A stretch of 64,000 nt of DNA, taken from assembly GCA_033063855.1 (NCBI GenBank), contig CP093830.1:21018854-21082853 (forward strand), read 5' to 3'. Positions 30,601-43,736 of the stretch are shown one piece after another. This DNA comes from Smittia aterrima. Its lineage: Eukaryota > Arthropoda > Insecta > Diptera > Chironomidae. How positions within the stretch are numbered: position 1 is the stretch's first letter; each line of letters opens with the position of its first letter. Made by a program: the position numbers and the translations under genes. The notes below the pieces were generated by a model. The model saw only the letters and a list, made by a program, of their open reading frames with translations. It had not been told where the DNA came from and did not search any database.

Positions 30601-33600
30601 TTATCTTAGATAAAGATTCTTATGCCGACCCAGTCATGAAGTTTGTGAAGAACAAAACAAATTACATCAACACGCAATTGAAAGTTCTCAATGCTCTTTA
30701 CGAGGACACGCATTGTCGCTATTGCTTGGCCAGCAGCAAGTTGTCGGAGCTTCTTCAACCGCTGCTTAAGAATGAAAACTCAAACATGTCACATATGCAA
30801 AGTTACCTGAATCGCATCAAAGAACCAGAGGAACAAAGCCAGGAATTTTCTAAGATTTCAAGCGTCTACGACGAATGCATTGCCTTTCAAAATCAATTGA
30901 ACATTGTGAAGAGCGTGATTCGTCGATTGGAAAGCTCACTTTTCCCTGAGAATCAACACACATCTCCTGATAATACGCTGAAGGCTGTCTGCACTGATAA
31001 GCTACGAGTTCTAAGCGAATGCTTAGTCGAAACGATTCTTCACTTTATCATCACATATGGACCGAAGAGCGTATCATCATTACATAACTTCTTCGACTTG
31101 AATACATGCAATTTAATGTTCAAGACGCTTGTCATCAACGGAGACTCACATATTCGATTAGCAACTTGCTCACTTCTCGTTCGAATGTGTTCTTTCACTT
31201 TCAAGCCATGGTGGGGCGATTTCTTTGCAAACACATTCACTTCATTGTTCTCATCGCAAAATGTTGAAGTTTTCCCTCAGGATCGGTAAGTTTTGATTAG
31301 TTTTTTATTAATTTAGTTTCTAATAAAAAGTTTCTTCCTCAGAGTATTCATTCTTCTGACGTATCTCGGTCGTAAAAGTATCTATCAAGGTGCTTGCAGA
31401 ACAATCGTCATCGATTCTATCTTGAAAACGATTGCCAACCTTCTTGCTCCGCTCGCAAACTTCGAAAATCACATTGGAGTCTGGAGAAACACAGATTTGG
31501 TTTTGCTAAGTTGGCTTCTGTTGTTCCTATCAGTTTGCTTGGATGATAACAGCGAGAAGAAGGAGAACTCCAGTCCTCGATGGGATTTCATGTCAGGAGA
31601 CATGGTAAAGGCTCGACTCTCGATGTCGAACAGTAGTTCAAGATCATTCTCTCGTTCATTCAAAAAGCGTTTCATGCAAAGCAAACAAAGCAGCACAAGT
31701 CAAAACATCGCCGAGAAAGTTTACATGATGTCTGAACAGATCGCAAATGCTCCAACTGCAGCGCAAATGATGTCTACTATGTCAACTGGAAATCTTATCT
31801 TGGCAAGTGGAAATATGGATGCTGTGATGAAGTCGCAGGAGAATGCAATGAAGAAACTCTTGCCGCTAAGTGATTATCTCTTCAACAAAAGTACGCTTAA
31901 GAAGTCCTTGCCTGATCCATCTGCCTCTGGGAGCTCATCGATACCAAGCTCGTCTAGTTCATTGAAGACAGATTGTACTTCAGACAATGCTGAAAATGCA
32001 TTCGACAAAGGATTAAAGTCTATCAAACCGCAGAACATGATGGTTGTGATTCGAGGGCTAATTGGATTGCTGCTTAACATGGATTTCACTTGTAACATGG
32101 ATTTATTCCTCTTGACATGTAAAATAATTGCGCGACTCGTCAATGCTTGTAAAATGTCAGTGCAGCTCAGCGCGATCATGACTACACAGCAACTTCTGCA
32201 GCTTGCACGAATCGCTGTCTGGGAGAACCAACAACATCCTTGGGCAGTCCACGCAATCACATGCTTGCTTCAAGACATTCTCGAAGCTGATAGAAGTTAT
32301 AAAGCATCGAGTCCTTCTGATGACAACGATCAAATGGATGTTGAAGGTGCAATGGGACGTGATCTTGATCTCATCGAATCAATTGATTTAGCGCAAAATA
32401 CTCCAGGAACTTCAAGTCAAACTTCGTCGTCGAAGGATTATCTCAGCTACGAAGTCTTCAAAAAATATCAACTTCCTTCGTTAATGGAATGTGACGACAC
32501 AGATGGAATTGAAGACATTCTCGACGATATTCTAGAGCAATCGAAGAAGCTAGCAGCGCCTGGACTAGGAAAGAAAGACAGCAGCGTTCCACCAACTCCG
32601 CCAGCAAGAAACGGAGTTTACACAATGCTCTATCGAAGCAAAGTCTCGTCTACCATGGACGCTCGTTTGGAATATGGATTAGACACGAACACTGAAATAT
32701 TCCTCCGACGTTTGACAATGAAGTCATCTTTGAACTTATTCGCAAGTCTCCCTCAACAAGACAGCAAGGATTTAAATCCACAAAATGAAATGCCGGCTTG
32801 GCCAGAAGCAACGCTCAATGCATGGAATCATCCGGAATATCAACAACAAATCGACACGAATATCATGTTGATGGAAGTTTTCGAGACAATTTTCTCTGAT
32901 CTCCATCTTGAAGATTCGTGGTTGAATCTTGAGCAAGTTCTGCAATTGTGGCTAACACTAAATGGAGACATCAGTGAGTCGCATAAATTCACAGTAACCA
33001 GCGGACAATCGAAGATTCCTTTTGGCGAGAAAGCAGTCAAAGGTTTACTAAAAGCGCTTGCATCGCATCCGAGCTTGAAGATTCGTGGCTGGTGCTTAGG
33101 ATTCCAATGTTTGATTTATTCAATCTCGAGTAAGCCAAACGCTGATATCGAGACCGAGATGTTGCAAAACTTGTACAACGCTCCTGAGAACTACACAAGG
33201 AAGATCGGTCAGATGATCATTCAAAACGAAAACTTTGAGAAAATGCTTCTAAGATTCTTCAGTGGCATCTACAAAAACAATTCTGTGCAAACGAGTCGTT
33301 ATGCTGGTCCAACGATGTGTCGTCTTATGATCGATATGTTCACTTGTCTCCAGAACAAATGTCACGTCAAAGAGAAGCTGAAGGAAATCCTTTTGAGAGT
33401 CGTCTTGAACTTAATTCAACAAGATGGAGCAATTTGTAAGCAACATGGTCCAATCGACGCTCAGAGTCAGTTGATAAAGGAATTGTTGAACTTCCAATAT
33501 CAGAAGAATGATTTAGGAGTCGCAATGAGTATCGTCGAGAGTATTTCACATCTTGTCTATCAACACATCACAAATGTTGACAAAATTCAATGCCAGAAGA

Positions 33601-36600
33601 GTTCAGACGCCAACTCAAACTCAAACAACGTTTTTGGAAGTCTCTTCGCTACAGTTCTAGGATCAGAAAGTGCTCAAAGTAAAACCGTTACCGACACAAC
33701 AATTCTCATGAATCTTTTGAAGCTTTCATCGATTTTGATTCGAACCAAAATTCCACCAGCAGCGAGTGAAGATGTTGCAATGGCAAGTGGATCATCGCAG
33801 AGTGAAACAGATGAAAGAAAAGCTGAACAACAACAGTCACAAACTGTTCCAGTTGCAGTGAGACAAACGCCAACGTTCACTGACACAGTTCTTCAACATT
33901 TCCCAACGATGAATAAACTTCTCGGTGCTCTGTCACATTGCACAACATCATCAGCTGCTCTTCTCATGATCTGCTCAATGTATTCTCCAATGTACAATGA
34001 GTCAAAGAATAGCTTCAGTGATCCACAGAACGTCGAAGACGCGCTGTTCCAACTTCTAAGTCACATGAATAAGATCGCATCAGAACCAGTTTTAATCATC
34101 AAACCACTTTTTGATTATCTCAACTATGTTTCAAACATTCATCATGCGATGCCGAAGCTTCAATTATCGGAACCGTTTCTTTATTTCGTTCTTAAGATCC
34201 TTGAAACGCCGTCAGCGCTTGAAGTGTTTTGTGAAATGGGCGGAATTAAGATCCTCGCTCAGAATCTTGTGAGAAGTAATCGAACAATGCTCAACATGCA
34301 ACCAAATCTTGTGACGATGATCATGCAGCATCTCTCAAAGGCTCAGAACCTTCAGTCACTCGCAAACCAAGCTACGAAGAAGACAACATCAAGTTCGTTG
34401 AAATACGAAGAAGGATTGATCAATTTCGCTCCTTACTGTACAATTACATCGGAAAATCCTTCAGCTCAGCCGGCGGACGTTTTGATTCAAGGCCCAATTG
34501 CATCTCATAGACGAGCACGAGCTCCTGCTTGGAGCTATCTCTTCTATCCAAACGAATCGCATGTAGATCTAACAATGACGATGCCAACCGCAGTTCTTTT
34601 GAAGGAAATTCAACTTCAGCCTCATCTTTCAACACTTGCTTCGTGTCCATCAGCTGTTGCCATCGAAATCACTCGAGATGGAAATTCAACTCCAATTCCA
34701 ATCACTCAACCGATTTCAACAACTGGAATGACTTGCATTCGATTGAAGTTCTCACAGCCAGAAATAGCTACGCAGGTTGTCATAAGATTATATCGACCTC
34801 AGGATAGCGCAAGCATCGGGTTGACTCAAATTTCGGTTTTGGGAACGACAATCTTCAGTGATAATAAGAATATGTCGTCATCGAGTTTGAACAGCAGTGA
34901 GCTAAGTGTAGAAGAAGAGTCACAGTCAGAAACAAGCTTCGGATGGCTGAGAATCCTTGCGCAGTGCTTCAACGTTGCAACGTTCAATCCTGATAATAAT
35001 TTGTCAAACATGGTGATCTCATCAGCAGCTGAAGTCAACTGTTTCTTAGACGCTTGCTGTTCGCTTCTTAATATTGCGCCATCAATGACGAACATCCTGT
35101 TGCAAAATCTTGAAACAGTTCTGCTCAAACTTGGTCTGCATAGTCGCGAATTGAGCTTGAAATTGATTGACATTCTGCTCAATGAAAGTGTTCCACAAAT
35201 CTTCAAGCTCTGCAATGAGTCAGTCTCTGATTTGCTCTATCAACTTTGCACAACATCAGACAACTTTGCCCGTGATCGCATCCAGATGATGATAACTTGG
35301 CTGATGAACCTTCAAACCAGTGATCAACGAAGTAATATCAATCCTAACAGCGGCTACATGAAATGTCTCGCATCAATTCTCTGGCAAGCTTACGCTACGA
35401 ATCTTGTTCTCGACTTGGGCAACATGATTTCACCGGAATTATTCGAAACGCTTTATAACTGGATCCTTGTTGTTCAAGAAGAAAGTCCAATGAAGCTTTC
35501 AATTGACTCGATGATGTGCTCAATTTGTTGCATCCGTCCAGAATTCTTCAACTTGCTGCTAAGGAAAATGAATGTTCTCGTGCCGAATCAAACGACTTCA
35601 GCTTGCATTAGCGACGATCGTAAAGACAACGAAAGCATGACTGATGACAACAAGCAGCATGAGTACAATACTGAAGAATGGTATTGTCATTACAGCATTG
35701 AAAGTCTTTCAAAACTCACATTAACAACTTCGCAACTGCAAACGATCTCAATGGCATGTCAATCGCCACTTGCAATTTATCAGCTCATTGACTCGGGACT
35801 TCCAAATCTCTTTACATCAGCGATCCTGGAGTTCTGTCATCGAATGTCTAATCGAGATGCTCAAGCTACTAACCGTGAGTGCATGACTGACACAGACAAA
35901 GCTGGCGGTTGTCCAATGGTAAATGTGATCAAAGTAACAGAGATTTTGGATTTCATGGCCGAAATATGCTCGGAAGGTCACATGCGCGATTGGTTGGGAT
36001 CGTACGAAGGTTCTGTGTTTTGGGAACCGCTACTGACGCTTTTGTGCAATAACAAACTTCAAAGTTCACACTTGAATGATGACACAAACAATCAGCCATA
36101 CTTAGAGCTTGAAGAGACAGTGATAAAGTTTTTATCAAACGTGACATCGTGTCATCCTAAGAATCAAGACACACTCACGACGAATCTGATTTCGGTAATT
36201 CGAACAACAGAGCGTAATAATTACAACATCACTCATCAAAGCGCAAGTGGATCATCGTCGAGTCGAAGTCAAGGAAGTCCAGTGAACATGAAATATTCAA
36301 TTTCCGGATTCACGCGACGTTTAGTATTACAAATCCTGTTGGAGAGTGAAAAGATTGTTGTGAGTGTGCGAAGTGATTTGCCACTCCTAAGAAAACATGA
36401 TTCGAACATGACGTTCATCAGCAACCATCCGTCAAAGAAACCGAACTCGCATCATTTACTTTTCTACACGAGCATCAACGCAAAATGCCAAGAGATCTTA
36501 GAGAACAGTTTCTCGGTTTACAACAATTTTTTGCCATCACTGAACGGAAGCAGCGACTCGAGCTCAAGTCGAGTAACTGCTGAATTCCCGCCAGCTTATG

Positions 36601-39600
36601 ATGCTCGCACTGATAAGAAAGATTTGTGGGATCTTGGCATGCACATGAATTTCGGAATGGAGTTCCTAAGCGTTGCTGCTGGAGTTACAGCTAAAGACAA
36701 GAGGCTTAAAGAGTTGAAGAACCAAGAAAATGCTCAGAGGACGAAAGATTTCTTCAATGTCTTCAAGATGAAGCCTGATGAGATTAAAGGTCTAGCGAGT
36801 ATGCCTGAATGCTTTCAGTTAGTTCACACAACGTGTCCTGAGGTGATCATTTCAAGCGACACGACGATCGCACAGATTCTCAACATGCTCAAATCATCGG
36901 GAGTTTCGTTATCAACGCCATGCATTTGTCTTAATTTGATTCAGACAAAGAACTCGGGAGATGACAGCAACTGCGAGAATAACGCGAAAGCTTCTGACTT
37001 CAATCCGCTTTCATCGCCATTGCAAATATTCTCAAGCCGAGGCGGATTGTCACTTCTCGCGCATTATCTTCCAACTGTTTATCCAGAACAACCGAAAACA
37101 TCTCAGAAGGTCAACGAAAAGGATAAAAACTTCCAAGGCGAATGGGTCAAAGGCGAGTGGATTAAAATCGAACCAAACGAAGAAATTTACGAAGACGTTG
37201 ATGATTCGCTCTTGGAATCATCTTCGAAGTTACCAGTGATCTCATCCGTACCTCAGCATTCCTTAGCTGCATTTGGATTGTTCTTGAAACTTCCAGCTTA
37301 TTCGGAAGTGCTGCTTCGTGATAAGATCCGAGCGCAGTGTCTACTTCGTTTAATTTTGGGAGTTACAGGAGATGGCGAAGGAAGTGAGTTGATTTAAAAT
37401 TAAAACAATTTCGATTCTCTAATTTTATTTATTTTCTTAGATGACATTTATAGTCTTGCACTCTCGTCGTCGTTGCCAACTCTTCCTTTCGAAGTTCTTC
37501 GTCAGTTGCTTGATAGTTCACCATTGACAACGGATGATGGAGTTCTTTTGCGTCGAATGATTGTGGAAGTTGGAGCGATTCATCTTGTTCTCAACTGTCT
37601 CAGTATTTTCACTCATCACAATTCGAACATTGCTCCAGGTCCTGAGATGATGAAACCAACGAAAGCAACGCCAGCAGTTTCCACGACAGAAGAACAAGTT
37701 ACGTCTGATGACAAAAGTCATGTTTATTGGGCGAAAGGAACTGGATTTGGAACAGGATCGACACAGCAGAGTTGGAATGTTGAGCAAGCTTTGTTGCGGC
37801 AAAAGAGCGAAGAAGAGCACGTTACCGTTTTACTTCAGGTAACTTTTAATTTATTTGCAGCTTTCTTGACATTACAAACTTTTTTATTCACAGGTGATCT
37901 CAAGTTATGTCAATCCTGGTGATATTGTTCCAACAGCTGAAGCTTGCGATGGCGACAACATCACTTACCACGATTCGGGAGATTTCTGTGATCTTCCTCC
38001 ACTCTTCATGGATCTGTTACAACAATCTTGTCTCATTCCTGCTTTATGTTCATATCTTCGTAACGATTCAGGTAAAGATCACTTTCTAATGAAAAGAAAA
38101 GTTTCTTCTAACTTTTATTTCGTTAACAGTGCTTGACATCACACGTCACATTCCACTTTATCGAGCAATACTTCAGCTACTTCGAGCTCTGTCAATATCT
38201 TCTCAGCTCATTCAACTGCTAACAGCTAAGCAGGATCGTGACTCTAAGACATCAATTGCCAGTCTTCTCTACAATATGAAATCTTGTGTTGATACTTACG
38301 CAAGTCGTTTGAAGTAAGTTGACGCTATTCTTGAAAGTGACGCAAAATTAATTTCTTCTTTTCATTAGAATCAACAAAAAATCGAACCTGAAAGGACAAA
38401 CTCAAAAGATTTCAATCAACTTAGATGAGAGCGACGATGAAGGTCTTGCTCTTCTCATTCCCGATATTCAGGAGACTGCAGCGCTTGTTCAATCAGCATC
38501 TTACTCCGACCCGAATAACAAGGACGATCATGAGCAATCAGTTTGTAATCTTGATTATTCTCTGGGAAGTTCCATTGAGCAGAAATATTTGGAAGTGATG
38601 AAGAGACTGCAATTTGGTAAGTTTCTTAAAGAAATGTTTAAAGCTCTTGACTAATTTTCTTTATTTCACAGATGCTTTCGAGATGATGGTTGAATCTGAA
38701 AATGGTTATCGATTCACAATTTCTCATCATTTTGAATCCAACGTTCGAATGAGTGGCGATCGAGGCCATCCAGCGAGAGTCAAACGACTTGCTCAAGAAA
38801 CAGTTACTTTGTCAACGAGTCTGCCATTATCATTCAGCAGCTCAGTCTTCGTTCGATATGATACTGATCGTTTGGACATCATGAAAGTTCTCATTACTGG
38901 GCCAGCTGATACGCCATACGCCAACGGATGCTTCGAGTTCGACGTTTATTTCCCTCACGATTATCCAAACTCTCCAATGATGATCAACTTAGAGACAACG
39001 GGTCGACATTCTGTCAGATTCAATCCAAACCTTTACAACGATGGAAAAGTCTGCTTGTCAGTTCTCAACACTTGGCATGGCCGACCAGAAGAGAAATGGA
39101 ATGCTCAAACTTCAAGTTTCCTTCAAGTTCTCGTGTCGATTCAGTCGCTGATTCTTGTTTCTGAGCCATACTTCAATGAACCAGGATTCGAGAGATCGCG
39201 AGGAACTCCCAGCGGCAATCACAGCAGTCGAGAGTACAACTCAAACATCTATCAAGCTTGCGTTAAATGGGGAATGCTCGAACAACTGCGAAACCCTTGT
39301 CCATGCTTCAAAGACGTCATTTACACGCACTTTTGGTTAAAGCGAACAGAAATTTGCCAACAAATTGAGAATTGGATTGCTGAACTTAGTCGTCCGCAGT
39401 ACAGCGAACGAAGTGGACGAGCAATCTCCTTCAATTCGATGGTGCTTCGTCGACAATATCGACAGATTAGAGAAGAGCTTGCAAAGCTTCCAGTGCCGGA
39501 AGGTCTCGAAGACTTTGAAAATCCATTCAGCGCAAATGCACCATCGAGTGTTTCAGCAACAAGTGTCGCGTCAACTTCAGGATCTGCTTCTGGTTCATCT

Positions 39601-39822
39601 TATGCTGAAGCGAAAGACAAAGTCCTGATGGAGATTTTCAATTCAATAAAGGACAAAGACACTGAGATAGAAAGCATCGACCAAGAGAAGAGCAACAACT
39701 TAGAGTCGATGGAAGACATGGAACATTTTAGTGGAACGTCGCTTGATCTACTTGAAAAGGCTACGAAAACCATGAAGGACATAGAAAAAATGCTTACTGA
39801 CGACATGGGAGGAAGCGATTAA
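24627..39822 (+). CDS. Bruce: Bruce/BIRC6, giant BIR- and UBC-domain ubiquitin ligase
   Basis: Twelve exons: 24627-24804, 25153-25702, 25763-28191, 28403-28537, 28778-29596, 29659-31285, 31343-37383, 37441-37838, 37894-38071, 38130-38313, 38369-38616 and 38672-39822. All phases agree and give 4645 residues, close to fly and human Bruce. The BIR domain at about 232-305 has zinc ligands C274, C277, H294 and C301 and the WPHLDYKW/AGFY signature. The long middle carries helical-repeat and galectin-like segments. The C-terminal UBC domain has NPNLYNDGKVCLSVLNTW with active Cys C4390. It is a chimeric E2/E3 enzyme that blocks apoptosis by ubiquitinating caspases and IAP antagonists, and it also works in autophagy and cytokinesis, mainly on Golgi/endosomal membranes. 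Exon 4 (45 codons) was found by phase and splice sites. Confidence 0.96.
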
Positions 39823-40015
39823 AATCGATGTTTATAAAAGATGAAACAAGAAATTTGATGTAATTTAATGATTTATCCGCCCCAAATTCATTCATATTTT
39901 ATAAACAAAAGAAAATTAAAAGAAATAAAAAAAATTAAAATGAAATTTAAAAGTTGACAATTTATTTTATTTTTGTTCTGTACTTTGTCACTCCAGAGCG
40001 AAGTTTACAAAGCTT
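39823..40015. other. Convergent spacer, Bruce / F-box minus copy A
   Basis: AT-rich 3' flank. The part with GACAATTTATTTTATT and TTTGTCACTCCA resembles the flank just before 41996, so it is a duplicated end of the minus-strand F-box unit. Confidence 0.5.
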
Positions 40016-41317
40016 TTACATAAGATCTCTATCGATAACGATCTTTGTCAATTTTGATCCCGACACATAAAAAGCTTCGTTCGTTGATAAAGAGACTTCG
40101 TAATTTTCATCGTCTGAGCAGATCTTCATTTTCCTTAAGTTCGGCATTGAAATCAACAAAAATCGCAGGATGTCATTGTAAAGACTATATGACAACAATT
40201 CAAGTTCAGTGATCGATGATGAAATTTCATTTGGAATTTTATTCTTGAAAAAATCGTGAAAATTACGAATACACAAACGCTTGAGCTTTGGCATTTTCAT
40301 GATCACGTCGAAAGTTTCTTTGTCGAAGAAATGACCGATCGACAACTTTTCGATATCGCTTTGAGATTTAAGAAAGTCCCGAAAATTTGTTGGCTGATCG
40401 CGAAAGCTATCGTCAATAATTATTGTCAAATTCTTGAGCTTGAATTGAAATCGTTTCCAAGATTCATCTTCAAACGTTTGATTTAGGCTTCGTGATTTAA
40501 GTCTGAGACTTGTTAATTTATCGAAGTTTTCGAGCATTTTTGTACAAATTTCTTTTCCAACGAGAAAAGAATAATTTTCAAAATCAAGTTCTTCGATTGA
40601 AACTGAATTTACCAAAAATCTCGACAAAGATTCACTCAAATTGGAATCAACACTAAAAAATAATTTCAATTTTTTCAGCTTCGGAAACTTTAACTTTTGG
40701 AAATATTTAATCGGCGAAGTTGGATTTTCAAATGGAAGATTGCAATAATCCATGACAGAAATGCTCTCAACTGATGATTCCATTGATTTCAGAAAATTCC
40801 ACAAATCGAGCCTTTTTCTAAAGCAAACACCTTTCAGTGAAACGCTTTTCCATTGGCGAGTCTCAATCTGAAGACACTCTAGCTCTGAATTGGTTATGTA
40901 GTCGTTTTCGCTTTTTCTCGGAAAAATCGTTCTTCGCCGGATTTCAATGTTTTGATACAATCTCGAGCTGTTCTTCAGCAAATCAGAATCTTTCGAAGTC
41001 ATTAGCTTATGTTTTTTACCATAAACAATTTTAATTTTGCTCATGAGAACTTTCGACGAGGCTATCAAGTTGTAACTGCTTGGACTGACTACTGAATACT
41101 TTTTCAATTCTCTGCCTGTCAAATGATGGAAAATCATTTCGGGAATGTCGAGAAAGCGCGAGAAATATTCTGACGGATCCATGTTAGTCTCAAGTAATTT
41201 GATTTTCTTTTGTGGTTCTTCACTTGAAACTTCAGTTTCTTTTGCTTTTGTTTCCTCCTCTGGCTCATGCTTCGATGATGCTTTCTTGGTTTGTTCCAAT
41301 GCAAAGTTTCTGTCCAT
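40016..41317 (-). CDS. F-box/LRR protein, minus copy A
   Basis: 433 residues from the ATG at 41317 (MDRNFALEQTKKASSKHEPE). Same architecture as copy 1: charged N-terminus, F-box-like segment at about 47-92 (MDPSEYFSRF, IPEMIFHHL, VSPSSYNLIAS), then leucine-rich repeats and the C-terminal CSDDENYEVSLSTNEAF. A minus-strand 5' UTR intron with TTTTAG acceptor just upstream matches the other copies. It is closest to copy 1 and minus copy B although copy 1 is about 40 kb away in the opposite orientation. Predicted SCF substrate adaptor. Confidence 0.8.
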   Translation of the reverse strand: MDRNFALEQTKKASSKHEPEEETKAKETEVSSEEPQKKIKLLETNMDPSEYFSRFLDIPEMIFHHLTGRELKKYSVVSPSSYNLIASSKVLMSKIKIVYGKKHKLMTSKDSDLLKNSSRLYQNIEIRRRTIFPRKSENDYITNSELECLQIETRQWKSVSLKGVCFRKRLDLWNFLKSMESSVESISVMDYCNLPFENPTSPIKYFQKLKFPKLKKLKLFFSVDSNLSESLSRFLVNSVSIEELDFENYSFLVGKEICTKMLENFDKLTSLRLKSRSLNQTFEDESWKRFQFKLKNLTIIIDDSFRDQPTNFRDFLKSQSDIEKLSIGHFFDKETFDVIMKMPKLKRLCIRNFHDFFKNKIPNEISSSITELELLSYSLYNDILRFLLISMPNLRKMKICSDDENYEVSLSTNEAFYVSGSKLTKIVIDRDLM

Positions 41318-41547
41318 TTTAAATCTTTTATCTAAAAGAAAATAGAATTGAAATAAATATTTGTTTTTAACTTTCAGGCGAGCGTGTTTGACCTTTTCGA
41401 GTGTCGAGAACGAAATGAGTCATGTCGCGACAAAGATTTCCTTTTCTTCTTTGTTCTACTTCAATTCTTATTAGACCATCTAATTCAGACGACAAATCCG
41501 ATGGTAAAATACAAAATCTGAACTCTCATTGCAAGTCAGAAAGAAAA

Positions 41548-41805
41548 ATGAAAAACATAAAACTTTCCCGAAAGTTGAACATTGTGTTGGTTCTTCTTGT
41601 GATCAACGTATTTATTTTCTATTTCATGAAACTTAACAAGAAGTATCAACGCTTGGAACCTATTTTAAACAAGAATGAGGAAATGAACTCTGAGATGATA
41701 AAATATTTTCTTGAAACTTTAAATAAAAATAAATTGAAACATTTAAAATATTTTTTCTTAGTCCAAAACGTTTATTTTAAAGCTTTAATTACATCGTATT
41801 TTTAA
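41548..41805 (+). CDS. Small hydrophobic ORF, hypothetical membrane protein
   Basis: 85 codons from MKNIKLSRKL, with one strongly hydrophobic helix (LNIVLVLLVINVFIFYF) and a lysine/asparagine-rich tail. An in-frame ATG at 41422 would add 42 residues that overlap the promoter region of minus F-box copy A, so I prefer 41548. A decayed second copy lies at 43737-43912. No family recognised. In such AT-rich DNA it could be a chance ORF. Confidence 0.3.
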   Translation: MKNIKLSRKLNIVLVLLVINVFIFYFMKLNKKYQRLEPILNKNEEMNSEMIKYFLETLNKNKLKHLKYFFLVQNVYFKALITSYF

Positions 41806-41995
41806 GCCTCTGTGGCTAAATGAAAGCGTCGTATGTTAATAAATTTTTATCTGGAATATTCTCCCTTTTTCGAATGACAATTTATTTTATTTTATTATTG
41901 TTACAGATTGGAAGTCCCTTATCGCACATTACTTTGAACTTTGTCACTCCACAGCGATGATTCCAAAGCTTTGAATTTAATTTCTGAATTTACAA
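41806..41995. repeat. Duplicated Ago2-side flank
   Basis: AAGCCTCTGTGGCTAAATGA to about 41870 matches 43911-43980 just downstream of Ago2. This shows that the small ORF and part of the Ago2 3' flank were duplicated together. Confidence 0.55.
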
Positions 41996-43297
41996 TTAAA
42001 TTAAATCTTCATCCATAAAGATCTTTGTTAACTCAGATCCCCACACAATAAAATCTTCGTTCGCGGACAACGAGACTTCATAATCTTCATCGTCTGAGCG
42101 GATCCTTATTTTCCTTACGTTCGGCATTGCCAGAAATATAAATTCCAAGCTGGCAATGTAACGACTATATTTCAATTCAAGTTCAGTGATTGATGATGAA
42201 GTTTCATTTGGAATACCATCATAGAAAAAATCGTGAAATTTAAGGATACACAAACGCTTGAGATTCGGCATTTTCATGATCACGTCGAAAGTTTCTTTGT
42301 CGTAGTATTGATCGATCGACAGCTCTTCGAGATGATCACTTTGAGATTCAAGAAAGTCTCGCAAATTTGTTGGCTGATCGCGAAAGCTATCGTCAATAAT
42401 TATTGTCAAACTCTTCAGCTTGAATTGAAATCCTTTCCAAGACTCATTCTCTAACGTTTGACTTAGGTTTCCAGATCTAAGCTTTAAACTTCTTAGTTTC
42501 TTGAAGTTTTTGAGCATTTTTGTTACAATTCCTTCGCCAGTGAGTTCACAATAATTGTCAAAATCAAGTTCTTCCATAGAATCTGAATTTAACAAAAATC
42601 TGGCAAAAGATTCACTCAACTTGGAATCAACACCAAAAAACAATTTCAATCGTTTCAGCTTTGGAAACTTTAAAGTCTGGAAAGACTCAATTGACGAAGT
42701 TGGATCTTCAAATGGAAAATTTCTAAAATCTAGGACAGAAATGTTCTCAACTGATGATTCGAGTGATTTCAAAAAATTCCACAAATCGAACATTTTTCTA
42801 AAATAAACTCCTGTGAGTGAAACGTTTTTCCATTTGTGAGTCTTACTCTGAAGACACTCTAGCTCTAAATTGGTTATGTAGGAAAACAAAATTTCCAATT
42901 CTTCTTCGTATTCGATTTTTACCGGGAAGTAGAGGACCATGCGTCGTCGTATTTCAATGCTCTGATACAATCTCGAGCTGTTCTTTAACACATTGTTATC
43001 TTCCGAATTCATGAGCCTACGAGTTTTACCAAAAACAACTGTTATGTTCTCCATGAGAGCTTTCGACGAGGCGATAAAGTTGTAATACTTTGGATTGACT
43101 TCTGAGATTCTGATCAAATCTCTGCCAGTGAAATGATGAAAAATCATTTCGGGAATGTCGAGAAAGCGCGAGAAATATTCTAATGGATCCAAGTTGTCAG
43201 ACATTTTGATTTCCTTGTTTGATTTGTCTGCTTTTGTCGCGTCCGTTAAATTGAGCTTCAACGCTACATTCATGATTATTTCTCTGATTAAGTTCAT
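41996..43297 (-). CDS. F-box/LRR protein, minus copy B
   Basis: 433 residues from the ATG at 43297 (MNLIREIIMNVALKLNL); a second ATG nine codons in aligns better with some sisters. The N-terminal tail is shorter. The F-box-like segment (LDPLEYFSRF, IPEMIFHHF, VNPKYYNFIAS) and leucine-rich repeats are intact, and the C-terminus is SDDEDYEVSLSANEDF. It is adjacent to and similar to minus copy A. The upstream intron has acceptor TTTTTTTAG near 43313 and donor GTAAGACACGC near 43375. Predicted SCF adaptor. Confidence 0.8.
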   Translation of the reverse strand: MNLIREIIMNVALKLNLTDATKADKSNKEIKMSDNLDPLEYFSRFLDIPEMIFHHFTGRDLIRISEVNPKYYNFIASSKALMENITVVFGKTRRLMNSEDNNVLKNSSRLYQSIEIRRRMVLYFPVKIEYEEELEILFSYITNLELECLQSKTHKWKNVSLTGVYFRKMFDLWNFLKSLESSVENISVLDFRNFPFEDPTSSIESFQTLKFPKLKRLKLFFGVDSKLSESFARFLLNSDSMEELDFDNYCELTGEGIVTKMLKNFKKLRSLKLRSGNLSQTLENESWKGFQFKLKSLTIIIDDSFRDQPTNLRDFLESQSDHLEELSIDQYYDKETFDVIMKMPNLKRLCILKFHDFFYDGIPNETSSSITELELKYSRYIASLEFIFLAMPNVRKIRIRSDDEDYEVSLSANEDFIVWGSELTKIFMDEDLI

Positions 43298-43547
43298 TTT
43301 TGAATTTTTTATCTAAAAAAAAATAGAATTGAAATGAATAGAAATTCCAGAAGATGCTAATGCGAGCGTGTCTTACCTTTTCAAATGTTGAGAGTTAAAT
43401 GAGCCGAGCAGTGACTAAAATTCCCTTTTATATCGTTGTTTTACTTTAATTCTTATTAGAAGACAAATCCGCTGGCAAACTACATAATTTCTAAACGAAC
43501 AGTCAAGTCCTTGTCACACCACCTTTATTTTTGGTCCCTCCGAAGAC
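43298..43547 (-). promoter_or_regulatory. 5' UTR intron and promoter region of minus copy B
   Basis: Read on the minus strand it holds AAGGACTTGACTGTTCG, GGATTTGTCTTCTAATAAG, the AACATTTGAAAAG donor context and the intron. The order matches 5690-5890, so this is the second promoter type of the family. Confidence 0.5.
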
Positions 43548-43650
43548 TAATAAAGAGTTTCATTTTATTTCATGACTTTATTTAACTAATTAAAAAACAA
43601 TTTATCTGAGTGTTAAGTTCTTAGAAATTTCATTGCAATTGAAGTTGAAT
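43548..43650 (-). repeat. Orphan 3' flank of a lost F-box copy
   Basis: The reverse complement matches 1550-1643, the 3' flank of copy 1 (CAATTGCAATGAAATTTCTA, then AAGAACTTAACACTCAGAT). No F-box body lies to its right, where the gene should be, so that copy was deleted. Confidence 0.65.
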
Positions 43651-43736
43651 GAAAACGATGGTTTATTTTGAATTTAGGTTTATCTTGAATTCCTTTTATT
43701 TTGTTGTTTTACTTTAATTCTTATTAGAAGGCAAAT

